Origin: Polytrichum commune
Lineage: Eukaryota > Streptophyta > Polytrichopsida > Polytrichales > Polytrichaceae
Assembly: GCA_950295325.1 (NCBI GenBank)
Contig: OX485805.1
Location: 12,248,501 to 12,312,500 of the forward strand
Direction of reading: 5' to 3'
Length of the DNA: 64,000 bases
Shown here one piece after another: positions 47,514-58,228 of this stretch. The translations under genes were made by a program, and so were the position numbers. Each line of letters begins with the position of its first letter. Position 1 is the stretch's first letter. The notes below the pieces were generated by a model. The model searched no databases and was not told where the DNA came from. It saw only the letters and a list, made by a program, of their open reading frames with translations.

Positions 47514-50500
47514 TCACTTGAAGCACTTGGCCTCCATCAATATCTCGCCATTGATAGTATCAGGTTCCTCAAAATAAGCATTCACAAGAGCCTTCTGTGT
47601 GTCGTTGTTGATATCAACCTTCGTCCATTCATAGAGCTCAACATCATAGCACTCGTCCTTAACCATCTGAGGCACATCTTGACCTCTGCACAATAAATAC
47701 ATGATTAGGTAGTATCAACTGAGGACATCTGTCACAAGGTAGAATAGACACTCTCCATAATGTGAACAGTAATCATCAAATTGCTGGCAAAGACATGCAC
47801 AATTTCATGAATCAAGTTCTGACCTGAATAGCCAGACACCCTTGATCTTGTATGGAGCAGAGTCTCCTAAAATGCACATCTTTGCAAACGCATATTTGCG
47901 TGCCAAATCCATTCTTTGAAGGAATCCCCCAACCTTGTTCATTGTTACGAATGTAACTTGGTTCTCGTCATTGTATTTATAGTCACAGAACCACAGTGAA
48001 TAACCCTCAGCATCAAACATCTCCCAGAAACCTGAAAACATTTAAAAACTAAGTGATTAAACAACTCCATCATATTTCCCACACTGCAAAGAGCTCACCC
48101 CACTGTAGAAGTAATTAGCCCTTGCATTCTTTAGAAGCCACAAGATATTCAGATGAACAAATCTATCCTTCAAACATAGATGCACTTGACGTGCTGCGTT
48201 TAGAGAAAAAAACATGTTGACGAGGGAGAGTTTTTGGGTGTAAGAATCACCACTAATAGCAAGGTGGAAGTCCTTGGCCTTTGTGTTGGAGTATAGTCGC
48301 TTCCAGTTATCTAGAACCATGGGGCTAGGAGGTAGTAGATCTAGAGCATTCTTGGTCTTTTTCACCGGTGCCTCTTCCTCTTCTTCCATGGATTCAGCAG
48401 GCTTGGCAGGAGCAGCCTTAGGTGCTGGGGCTGCCTTCTCCTTGGGTGCCGTCTCTACCTTCTTAGCCTCCTTCTGCATAGATGGAGGAATAATCCTCTC
48501 TCCCTTAAGTGGAGGTGGGCCCAAAGGCTTTGCAGCCTGGGTAAATCCGTCTCCCAAGACTTTCTTGAACTTGGGCTGGTTGACAAGGGTCCAGAAGTAC
48601 CTTTCCAAATGAGGGAACTCCGCAGTGAATTCCTTGGTTGCCGCCAAATGGAATGGCACGGTCAAGTTGCAAGTGAGGATGATATCGGCAAGAGTCACAA
48701 CATGTCCAACTAAGTATGTTCGGGAAGCAAGGTGTGCATTAAGAGTGGTTAAAGCCCTCTTCAGGTTGTTGATTGCCATAGCCTCAACCTGCCATTACAT
48801 AAACGAAATCAAACAGCTGTTCAAATACAAGACCTAAAGTATCAAATCAAATTCTTCAAGACAAGCTTGCAATAATCCAGAGCCACACCTCCTCGTTGAA
48901 GACTCCCATGCCTAGCCTGGGGTATATCCATCTAGCTGAGTTGCTGTCAACCTCCATGGATGCGAAATCAATCCATTGCTCAACCAATGCCTGCAATTCA
49001 GAACTCCCTATCTCAGAAAATGGTTTGGAAAATCCGTTGCTAATTCGCTCGTGGCACTCAAGACTCTTGCAGATCAGGATGAAACCAGATGAAAAATTTA
49101 TTGACCCTTATCATTATACGCACAATGCCCCTCAGTGAACAACTTGCCAACGCACTGACTGATACTCCGTATCACTGAAGAAAAACAAAACTCGCGGTAA
49201 AACAACATGACCCAAATTCAGAGCTCAGTACATGTGTGCACAGTATCACGTAGTGTACAGACTCTCACACGAATTACTTCAGTTGATTCTAAAAACATAC
49301 CGCCTCATAGGCTGATGATCCAAACAAACCGACGTCCTTCATCTTTGCCACTGCGAACGGAAAAACACACAATTTCAAAAACCAACAAACCATCCACCAC
49401 TAACAATTGCATTACATCTACTTTGCCAATGCACTCAATCCTTTCAAGGAAGCACGAATTAAAGACAGGATTCCTCGGGAATATACCATAGCGAGCAATT
49501 GCGTTGCTCTCAAATACTGGTCCCTCGGGAGTCTCCAGGACGGGTACCTGCATGAAGCTCCTCCTTCGTTAGAAATCTAGTTAAATTCATGGATGGATGT
49601 TAGTCCCACTAATTTTCAATGCATTGATTGTAGTGAATTCTGCGCGAACCAGACTTTGCCTGGTCCACAATCCAACAAGCATGATCCACCAGCGAGACAC
49701 AGGGTATAGATTCTGAGACATGCGCAGGGAAATCATCACAGCTATGCACATTTCGAATCTACAACGATCCCCATCAAAATCCAGAATATACAGGTAAATA
49801 CAATATACCAATGAGGTATGGGTGGAAATTTTCAGTGCTCATCTGAAGTACTTGAAACTGGAACGATAGAATGAGATTATTTGCAAAAGGTGCTCGCCCT
49901 TATTGGCCTCGTTACTGGAAACCTAACTTATAAAACAGAAAATCGTCGGTTTTGAAATCTAGTCCGCCATCAGCGACTGGATGCAGATATCTTTCACGAA
50001 CTCAAACATCCGCTTTACTATACACCTATCCACCAACCTTTCCTTCTCAAGTACAACCTCCATCTTGGAAATTAGCTGAGCATGTGCCCACTACAGCATC
50101 TACAAAACCATGACTATGGTCAAACACAAATACCTTTCCAATGGGGTTGAGCTTAAGAAACTCGGGGCTCTTGTTGGTGACTCCCATTTGGAAATCAGGG
50201 ACAGTCTCCACTTTCACTCCCACATATTCGGCGGCCACCAACGCCTTGAAGGCATTCTTGTTCACCTTAGGTGCGTGTATCACCTGTTCCAAACCCACAA
50301 AACTAACTATTTCAGCTCACATTCCCTTCCATGCACATACCGCGAACTAATCTTGCTCCTCGACCTAAGAAACAAAATCACCAAATCCTCAACCCCAAAC
50401 CCTCGGTAACACCCGCACAACCGGCCAACCCCCCCAAATCCAACCTCTCCAGCCCCCAACTACATGCATTGAAACCACACACCTTCTCTTCTAAGCTCAA

Positions 50501-50647
50501 TCCCATACACAACATAAACACCAACCCCAATCCACATAAAAACATCATCAACACCAAACACCAACAACAACAACAACAACAAAACCCTGGTGCTGACTGC
50601 ACACATGCCTGTCTGTAAGAGTAAGAGAAACATACCAGGCGAACCAT
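47514..50647 (-). CDS. EF1G: Elongation factor 1B gamma subunit
   Basis: Coding exons in transcript order are 50647-50636, 50283-50134, 49547-49487, 49350-49301, 48990-48889, 48788-48251, 48031-47824 and 47685-47514. All are GT-AG and phase-consistent, giving 430 aa (about 414 in Arabidopsis). The protein is the structural subunit of the guanine-nucleotide exchange complex that recharges EF1A on cytosolic ribosomes. Residues 1 to about 80 form a GST-like N-domain (AAEYVGVKVETVPDFQMGV, then VPVLETPEGPVFESNAIARY). Residues to about 215 form the GST-like C-domain (YLVGHVVTLADIILTCNL). A Lys/Ala/Pro/Glu linker follows, then the EF1G C-terminal domain from about residue 272 (NALDLLPPSPMVLDNWKRLY, YSLWFCDYKYNDEN, GGFLQRMDLARKYAF), ending EAKCFK. 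Exon 1 encodes only MVRL. The N-terminal GST residues look intact. The upstream foldback at 51042-51558 lies about 0.4 kb from the start codon. Confidence 0.96.
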
Positions 50648-50810
50648 GGTTGCGAGGCGCTATGCGGTGCCGAGATGTGCGAGAGAGGGGAAGACTGATA
50701 CTGCTACTGCTGTTGTGTGAAGATGTGACGAGGAAAGAAAGGAAAAAAGAGAAGGACACGGGAAGGGAAGGGAAAGGAAGGGAAGGGCTATGGCTATGGC
50801 GGCTGAAGCT
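50648..50810 (-). promoter_or_regulatory. Pyrimidine-rich leader of EF1B-gamma
   Basis: On the minus strand, positions 50800-50735 upstream of the ATG are almost pure C/T (CCCTTCCCTTCC-type repeats). Translation-factor mRNAs often begin with pyrimidine tracts that make them responsive to TOR signalling. Whether transcription starts in this tract cannot be told from sequence. Confidence 0.4.
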
Positions 50811-51041
50811 TGTAAGGCTTGCCTGCTTTGTACTGGGAAAGTGGAAACCCTAGAAAATGGATGCCAGGAGCCCTCTGTGTTTGTGATTTCCTCGCACTAA
50901 GTTAAGTTAAGTTAGGGCTGGCTCCACTAAACTTACTTGGTGGCCTCTAAATGGGAACGGCATATTCCCGGTATTTTCTCGCCACTTTCTGCGACGGTAG
51001 GAAGGCTCTAGGCTTGGTGATGAATTTAGCTAAACTACTTA

Positions 51042-51558
51042 GGGCATCTGTAGTGGATCTAGGTAAAGCTCACTGCAAACCAAAACCTATCTTTTGACTG
51101 ACCTAAAATTAGAAACTGAAATTACCATCATTAGAAGCACACCTAAATAAACGTGAGATATTTCTCAAGAAAAAAGAATTGTAAAAATTTGACGTAGGTG
51201 AAATCCCTCATTGAAAACACCACATTTTCAAAATTTAGAGGGAGTGCACCAAATCTTGCTTAAAAATGGAAAGATCCTCCCACACTCCCTCTAAATGTCA
51301 AAAATTTGGAGGGAGTGTGGGAGGATCTTTCCATTTTAAAGCAAGATTTGGTGCACTCCCTCTAAATTTTGAAAATGTGGTGTTTTCAATGAGGGATTTC
51401 ACCTACGTCAAATTTTTACAATTCTTTTTTCTTGAGAAATATCTCACGTTTATTTAGGTGTGCTTCTAATGATGGTAATTTCAGTTTCTAATTTTAGGTC
51501 AGTCAAAAGATAGGTTTTGGTTTGCAGTGAGCTTTACCTAGATCCACTACAGATGCCC
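51042..51558. mobile_element. Nearly perfect foldback MITE (PIF/Harbinger-like)
   Basis: A 517-bp palindrome with two arms of about 250 bp that I could match base by base with essentially one mismatch, and a loop of about 17 bases near 51300. The ends are GGGCATCTGTAGTGGATCTA and its complement. TTA flanks both ends (51039-51041 and 51559-51561), fitting a TWA target duplication. There is no coding capacity; open frames inside are mirror artefacts. It lies upstream of the EF1B-gamma gene, so it may sit in that promoter. Confidence 0.9.
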
Positions 51559-53733
51559 TTACAACTTTAGTGAGGAAATACCGTAGCTTGGGCAAAAAAT
51601 AATTAGTTTTAGAGGTGCCTAAATTTCTGGGAAATTAATTAATTTTCTTGAGTGTTTAAAAAGAAAGAAATAACATTCAAGTGTGCCTAAAATCACAATA
51701 ATGCAAGTGACATTCGCTGGAATTTAACAAAGTAGCATCTCTCGCAAAGACCACTCCATAGAACTTTCACAGGAAGCGAAATATGTTGCCAAGCAAAACC
51801 CAAACATACAAGTAAAAGACAAACTTTAGGGAAAGGAATGTTGGGTAAGGGGAGTGTTTAGGTTAATCGTAGCCGCCATAGATGAAATGAGGAAAACCAT
51901 CCATGAAGTATAAAAATGACTTGGATGAATGTCTCACTTATTTTAGAATATGTTTTTGTCTGCCTAATTTTAGAGTTTTTTTTGGTTGGTTGCCTAACTT
52001 ACTTTCGCACTTTAATTAGTTGTTAGACAAAAAGGTACCCAAATTGTTTACATCATGGACCATGAAGTCAATTCTTGCTCCCCTAAATTATGTGATTGGC
52101 TGTTGAACTCCTCCTGAGACCACTTCGATTTATATAAAGGGAAAAAATGTAAGTGATCGTGAAGCTTGAGGTCCCCAAAAGGCTTGTTTTCATACATACG
52201 TTACTCATTGTCAATTTCAAACGGGTTTTGCAGTGAGAGAGGTAAAAGAGGTTTTCTCACTGCAAAAGTCAAGGGACCATGGCAAATATTAGGAACATCA
52301 AATTAATATTTTTCTTTTTCTCTAATTGTTAAATGTTATTGTAGTAAGAGCAAGAATGGATGAAGAAGGAGAGATGGTAAAACATGAAGAGGGAAAGAAA
52401 GAACATCCCTTGTGGGCCATTTAAAAAAAAATCTAGCCATCCATTTTTTCGTGCATCCACTCCTCTTCGTTCATGTTCGGTTAACACCTAGTTAGGGGTC
52501 CAAAGGCTTTAAAAACTATATTTTTCATAAACCTAATCATGAAGTGTAACCACAAAAAAAGTCATTTGACATGGGACAACTTCGTAGTCCATGATGTAAA
52601 TATCCCCTTAGACGGGGACCCAAGGGGGGGGGGGGGTAACAAAATGGAGCAATCCTATTTGCCAAGAGGTGTGAATTGGACCATAGTCCTATAGACGAGG
52701 GTCCAAGACCAAGAAGAGGCAAAGTGAGGTGTCTCCTACGTGGCGTCGTTTTGAAGGGAAACACCAAAGAAATGAAGCTCAAAGGATGGCTCATGATTTG
52801 GAGAATCATTTTGAAAGGTAGGGTTTAAGGGAAGATTTTATTCAAGGGTTCAATTTGCCTCAATTTGCTTCAAATTGGTCCTTATGTTTTGGGAATGCGG
52901 ACCCCCATCTAAACCGCCCCTAAGTATACCTTCATACCCTAAAAGCCCAAGCGAAATCTCCCCAAAATCACATTATAATGCTCATCCTAATTCATCAAGA
53001 CGTCAAATAAAAGAAAATCCACCTCTACTGGTGGATGTGACTATAAGGATGGCATCTTTGTCAACTTAAAATTGTTCACAAATCAATTGTCCACGAATCC
53101 CAAACTAGAAGATTATAACATAAACTTGTACACTTGTATGCTTGGGGCATAAGTGCATGCTTATTCATTATTGAAGTGAAGGTTGTCTTTTCTACTTTAA
53201 TGGTCATATAGATATCTCTAATTATTTTTATTATTCAAACTAGGCCGATTGACAAATTATGAGCACAAAATTCAATCTCTTTTGAAATCGTGTATTTTTG
53301 GTGTCCGTTCTTAGATCCACATATAACCACACACTACTCAAATATGGATTTTTGTGATTACAATGTCATTTTGTGTGCTTTGTTCTTCTCATGATATTCA
53401 CTGATTTGAGAAATAATTCGATATTAGGGTGCAAACAAGGTCAAGGGAACAAAAGAAGGCAACATATTATATTATGCAATATGGTGATCTATCCCACTAT
53501 TTATACCCATCGTTCTATTCTCTAAACATTTTTCTTCAAATGATCTTGGGCATAGGTTACATTCAAGCCTTGGGACACAATCTTCATTAAATAATACATT
53601 GCTATGAAACATTTATGTATAGGATAAGTCCCTTCAACAAGGCACTCCCTCGGTTCAAGGTTCCCTTGCAGGAGGAGGTCGGACCCCAAGTGCAAGAACT
53701 GTGAGTGAAGGAAATCCTAACCAAAAGGGATTT
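51559..53733. other. Intergenic, nothing recognised
   Basis: A/T-rich. It contains a small hairpin around 52227-52267 (TTTTGCAGTGAGAG...CTCACTGCAAAA) and a 13-G run at 52624-52636. No coding region is supported. Confidence 0.4.
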
Positions 53734-53883
53734 GCATGACATTATTCAAATCCATAACAATCTTTTGTGGGGCTAACAATATTTCACGGAATATTTTCCA
53801 TGTTCATATTTAATACAAATAATTTTTTGTGGAATATTGTGAGTCCCACAAAACACTATTATGAGTATGAATAATGTTATGTA
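53734..53883. mobile_element. Small foldback MITE, copy A
   Basis: The ends (G)CATGACATTATTC and GAATAATGTTATGTA are complementary with one or two differences. Internal blocks TTTTGTGGGGCTAACAATATT and AATATTGTGAGTCCCACAAAA also pair. It shares ends and arms with copy B at 54165-54321. Its outer limits are approximate and the target duplication is unresolved. Confidence 0.6.
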
Positions 53884-54164
53884 TCTTTTGTAAAACCTAT
53901 GAGATTTCTTGATTCTAGATTCCTATATTAGGATGTACTCTACCAAATCGGGGAGAATCTAGTGGTCATGGAGGCACCCCTGTAAGCAACCGGCTCCATA
54001 AGAAACCCTCCTATCACAAGGCTATAGTGTTTAAATTACCCCCAAAGAACAAAGGAGAAATATTTGTGGTTTAACGAAAATTTGTGGCGAAAATCTATAC
54101 ATGATTTTTTTTCTTCGCATATCATGGTTGTGTAATCTTTTATCAATTTGCAACAATATCTCTT

Positions 54165-54321
54165 ATACATAACACTATTCATATCCGTAACAATGTTATG
54201 TGGGACTTACAATACTCCACAAAATATTCTCCACATTCAGCTTGAACATGAGAATATTATGAGGGATACTGTCAGTCCCACAAAACATTGTTATGATGGA
54301 TTTGAATAATGTTATGCAGTA
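54165..54321. mobile_element. Small foldback MITE, copy B
   Basis: TACATAACACTATTC on the left pairs with GAATAATGTTATGCAGTA on the right, and internal TTATGTGGGACTTACAATA pairs with CAGTCCCACAAAACA. It belongs to the same family as copy A, 280 bp away and in similar arrangement. Confidence 0.6.
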
Positions 54322-55683
54322 CACAACTTTTGAACATTGAAAACCTTCCACCTTAAGTCCTCTCAGTTTTCAAGAAAGACCCTTTTGACCTTTAGGCAAA
54401 GTCTCACCTTGGGAGTTGGTTGGCCTAAAGAGCTTTGGAGTTGCAAATTGGATCTTAATGAGCACAAATGGACAACTTCACCTCACTAAAGTATGAGGTG
54501 TGACACCTAGTCGAAGTTCCATCTCGCTCCTCTCAAAAAAACCATTCTTAAATGTTTGGAAACACAAAGGGTGTGATGGAATTCACCTCTTCCAAGGCCA
54601 AACCATCCCACACCGAGCACGAGGAGATTAAAAATGACAACATGTTAACTCGCAAGCAATCGTCACATGTTCATTCTTAAATTTGTTTCTTAAATTTGTA
54701 CGATAAGTTGACCACATTTATTTCCCTTGACACCCACTATGTCTCGATACTAAACTCTCCTCGAGTCTCATCATGCATGACTTAGTCTACACACCCCTCG
54801 AGCCATCGGGTGGATTAAGTATGTGCACTCATACCCAACAAATGTAAATTGTTGAGTCAAATGTGGCATCCACCTAGAAAGTGGAGTTCTAAAATGTGAG
54901 AGCCTAGAGTTCATATCGTGATTTTTGCTATTATATCTTCTTCTTTTCATATTGTATCATTGCAAAACCACAACCTTGTATAGGAAGACAATATTGTGCA
55001 GTTTATGATATGAGCATGATGTAACCAAGAGGCTAAGATTCAAATTGAGAAAGCCCATACTGGAGCATCATGTGGCCTTTTCCTTGGACCTGCCAAACAA
55101 ACAATAGCTATTAAGAAGCTTAGGGCCATAAGTTAGTCTCGTTTGTGGATTTGTACAAGGTGTTTCAAATGTAAGACTCTACGTGGTGGATTGATCAGTG
55201 ATTAGCTCAAAGATCTTATTTTGTCCTGGTGTGTCATGAGGAATGGAAATGGGTGACATAATTTGGTAAATGTAAACAATGAATCAATGTTGCTTAATGA
55301 CATGTGCAAAAAACATGTGTCAATTATGATTGCTATCATTGGTTTTAAAATAAATAATTTTTGACGAAGAAATAAGAACCGTAATAGACATGATTTATGA
55401 GCTCTTGAACTTTTATTATAGATTAGTTTGTACATGCTAAATCCATCCTAATGATATACGTATGAACTTTTAAAAGGTGATGTGGCTTGACCTAGAAACC
55501 AAATCAATATGATAGTGGTTCACATTATATGTATAATGTGAACAATATTTTTTCACATAATTTAAGCTTATATAGTTCCAAGTTTGTGCAATATTGAATC
55601 ATGTAATATGTGGGAACACAAAGATAAGCTCCTAAACTTGTTGCATTCAGTGAAGTAATAGGGTTAACCGTTAATTCAACTGG
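54322..55683. other. Intergenic, nothing recognised
   Basis: A/T-rich with no coding potential and no strong repeat seen. Confidence 0.4.
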
Positions 55684-55974
55684 GGTTTTGGTCAAGAGTT
55701 GGTTATTTTGCATACAAAACTTTCCATGTTTGGTAAGTTTTCAGTACATGCTTGGTGTTGGTGTGGAGGTTTGAATGAAGAACTTTCTATATCGGTTCAT
55801 TGAGGGCCAAACTCCATTTTGACACCTCTTGACATGCCAAAATGAGTTTGGCCCTTAATGAACCGATATAAAAAGTTCTTCATTCAAACCTCCACACCAA
55901 CACCAAGCATGTACTGAAAACTTATCGAACATGGAAAATATCGCATGCAAAACAACCAACTCCCGACCAAAGCT
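55684..55974. repeat. Inverted repeat, arms about 135 bp
   Basis: The left arm (55684-55818) and right arm (55838-55974) are complementary. The inner 75 bp, including CAGTACATGCTTGGTGTTGG and GAAGAACTTT.TATATCGGTTC, show only about two mismatches; the outer parts are more diverged. It looks like a foldback element older than that at 51042. Confidence 0.8.
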
Positions 55975-56223
55975 CCATGAATAAACAGACAACTCTCATG
56001 TCCACAAATGTTCATTGCATTCTCTTGACATCTTTGTGCCCCTCCAGAATAATATGATGGGAACTTGGTCTGGCAAAATTCTCAAGTCACGTGTGCAAGA
56101 CAAGTTCATTAAGGGTGAGTTTCCATGTAGGTGCTCACCCAATAGTTTCTAGTGTGAATAAAGAGACAAACCTACCCAAATGTAAAGGGAATCTAGTGGG
56201 ATAGGGCTCGTATGTGCCCGATA

Positions 56224-56561
56224 CACTAAATATGATATTTAGTGTCACTGATTCTAATTGTCTTGCTCAACACTAATGTTAACCCAACAACAACTGTCAT
56301 TGATTGTAATTTTTGAGGAGTTTATAGAGTTACAATGTTGCAATTACTGTCACTTACGAAGTAATTTTTCATCCAAATTTCAATCATCCATGACAGTATT
56401 TTATCACAAGTTGATGGCAAAGAGAATGTAGGGATTTGGCCAATGGATGAACTCATCCATCGTCAACGACAATATTTGTTCACTTATTCATACGAAATGT
56501 CATCCAAAAAGTTACCATGGTGACATAAAATACCATATGACACTAAATAACATATTTAGTG
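56224..56561. mobile_element. MITE with CACTA...TAGTG ends, copy 2
   Basis: A 338-bp copy of the family at 14151-14635. It begins CACTAAATATGATATTTAGTG and ends with ACTAAATAACATATTTAGTG, with TA on both flanks (56222-56223 and 56562-56563). Internal blocks (TTTTTCATCCAAATTTCAA, GTTACCATGGTGACATAAAA) match copy 1 imperfectly. It is shorter than copy 1 through loss in the middle. Confidence 0.7.
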
Positions 56562-57029
56562 TAGTTACTCCCATCTTCTCAAAATCAAACCCACCTACTA
56601 ACCTCCTCCAAGCTAAAACCTCCTCTTAAAACTGGTCGTCAAAACTTTCGATGACTGGCATTTGTAAGTTGAAGATTCTTATTGAACACATGGAAGACTA
56701 GCAGCCCGTGTTCACGACCCTCCACATTCTAACAAACCACCAAAATGTGGTTGCATGGCGGGTTCCACGTAAGTACATGCGAACAAGGAGTAAATTTGAA
56801 GGGCTATTACCCTTATTTTGGGGTCCAGCCCTTCACTTTCCCTTCAAAATATTTTGCAACCCTTCAAAAAGGAAGGGTTAATTTTCTATAAACCCTTCAA
56901 AATGAACGGCAAAAAAAAAGTAACCCTTCCCTAATAATACTTTGAGAAAAATGAGATCACTTGCTCATCTCACAACTGTCACCCCTCAGTCTGACAAAAT
57001 TGCAGTAGAAACTGAGAGTCTTAGAGAGT

Positions 57030-57808
57030 ATGGCCGAAGATGGAATTATTGAGTATAGAGACAAAACCGGTACCATTCACAGCCACACTTTGCTTTTCCA
57101 AGAAATTCCAAGTTGTGGATATTCGGGCTATACTTTTGATGCTTGCAAGAGGTTGGCAAAAGAATATGTACAAGTTGTTATCGATTTCTTACATGTCAGG
57201 TTCCCTGATATGCGGGTATTCAACGCCACCAAAATTTTTAGCCCTATTTCTTATCCTATGGAATTGCCACTTCTATATCGGAATGCACACTTATGGTTAC
57301 AAGTCTTGCTTAAATCACTTTTGTTTAGAAGGATGCAAACTTGTAAATCATGATGGATGTATTTCTAAGCTCAAGAGTTTTGTAGATACTCGTCAAGTAG
57401 CTTGTGGGGGATTAAAAATGCATCATGCATGGACAATTTTTGCATCTACCGAAGACTACTTGAGCAGATTTCCACACATGACACAATTGTGGCATCTACC
57501 GAAGACTACTTGAGCAGATTTCCACACATGACACAATTGTGGCATCTACCGAAGACTACTTGAGCAGATTTCCACACATGACACAATTGTGGCAAGTGAT
57601 CTTGACTCTTCCTACAAGCACAGCTAGTTGTGAGAGGGGATTCTCAACTCAAAATCTTATCAAATCTTATGGGAGATGTGCTCTAAATATCACCACCTTA
57701 GACACTTTGATGAGGATTGCGATGGCGAAGATTCCTATGGAGTCTCTTGATTTTGAAGATATTTGGGAGAGGTGGATGAGTGTGAAGGATAGAAGATTTC
57801 AAGAATGA
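57030..57808 (+). pseudogene. hAT transposase C-terminal part, frameshifted
   Basis: Read across three frames: LAKEYVQVVIDFLHVRFPDM near 57150, then CLNHFCLEGCKLVNHDGC after a shift near 57260, then TEDYLSRFPHMTQLWQVILT and LPTSTASCERGFSTQNLIKS near 57610. The last segment is the hAT dimerisation signature (LPTSTA.CERGFS). The reading frame is broken by a shift near 57260 and by the 50-bp triplication at 57443-57592, so no full transposase can be made. Confidence 0.85.
57443..57592 (+). repeat. 50-bp unit repeated three times, exactly
   Basis: The unit starts CATCTACCGAAGACTACTTG and ends ACACAATTGTGG. It occurs at 57443-57492, 57493-57542 and 57543-57592 with no difference I can see. As 100 extra bases are not a multiple of three, the expansion shifts the transposase frame by one. 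Confidence 0.95.
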
Positions 57809-58228
57809 TTTAGATTGTGAGTTTCGAGTTTCTTACATCTTACTACTAATGCTTTCTTGTTGTCCTCAAGATTATCATTGATGCCAATATGCTGAGATGC
57901 CATTACCATTTCAATATACTCAAACATCAATGTTTCATTAATGAAATAATTCTATCTTTTCACCATGTGTGTTCTTTGGTCTCACTTATATTATAGTTTT
58001 CAACATCGCTTAAATGATAAACATGATAATGTGCACTTTCAACAAAAACTTCAATACATACATAAAGGGCAATTCTTGAGGTAACCCTTCATTTTGAAAG
58101 GGAAAATTTTGAGTTACCCTTCCCTATGAAATACAAGCAACCCTTCAAATTTATGCCCTGCATGCGAACACCTCCAACCCACTATTTTCTACATTCTAGT
58201 GGACGAGCGGCCTACATGGAAACTCACC

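Larger units (their letters stand above)
56784..58160 (+). mobile_element. hAT DNA transposon, internally deleted, with exact 8-bp target duplication
   Basis: The 1377-bp element is bounded by 20-bp terminal repeats, CAAGGAGTAAATTTGAAGGG on the left and, on the opposite strand, CAGGGCATAAATTTGAAGGG on the right (3 mismatches). The 8-bp duplication CATGCGAA is perfect (56776-56783 and 58161-58168). Repeated CCCTTCAAA words fill the subterminal 150 bp on both sides, as transposase-binding repeats do in hAT elements. It encodes only the C-terminal part of a transposase and lacks room for the N-terminal zinc finger. The perfect duplication suggests a fairly recent insertion. Confidence 0.9.
56113..58228. 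mobile_element. Outer TIR element interrupted by two insertions
   Basis: GGTGAGTTTCCATGTAGG near 56114 is complemented by CCTACATGGAAACTCACC ending at 58228. TAA lies outside both ends if one terminal base has been lost on the right. Removing the inner MITE and the hAT leaves about 390 bp, a usual MITE size. The shared TTTCCATG and TTCTAGTG words link it to the 70-bp element at 22358-22427. Confidence 0.55.

Noticed and set aside
51266-51457. 63-codon frame in the foldback element
   Set aside because: It runs across the palindrome centre and is an artefact of the inverted repeat.
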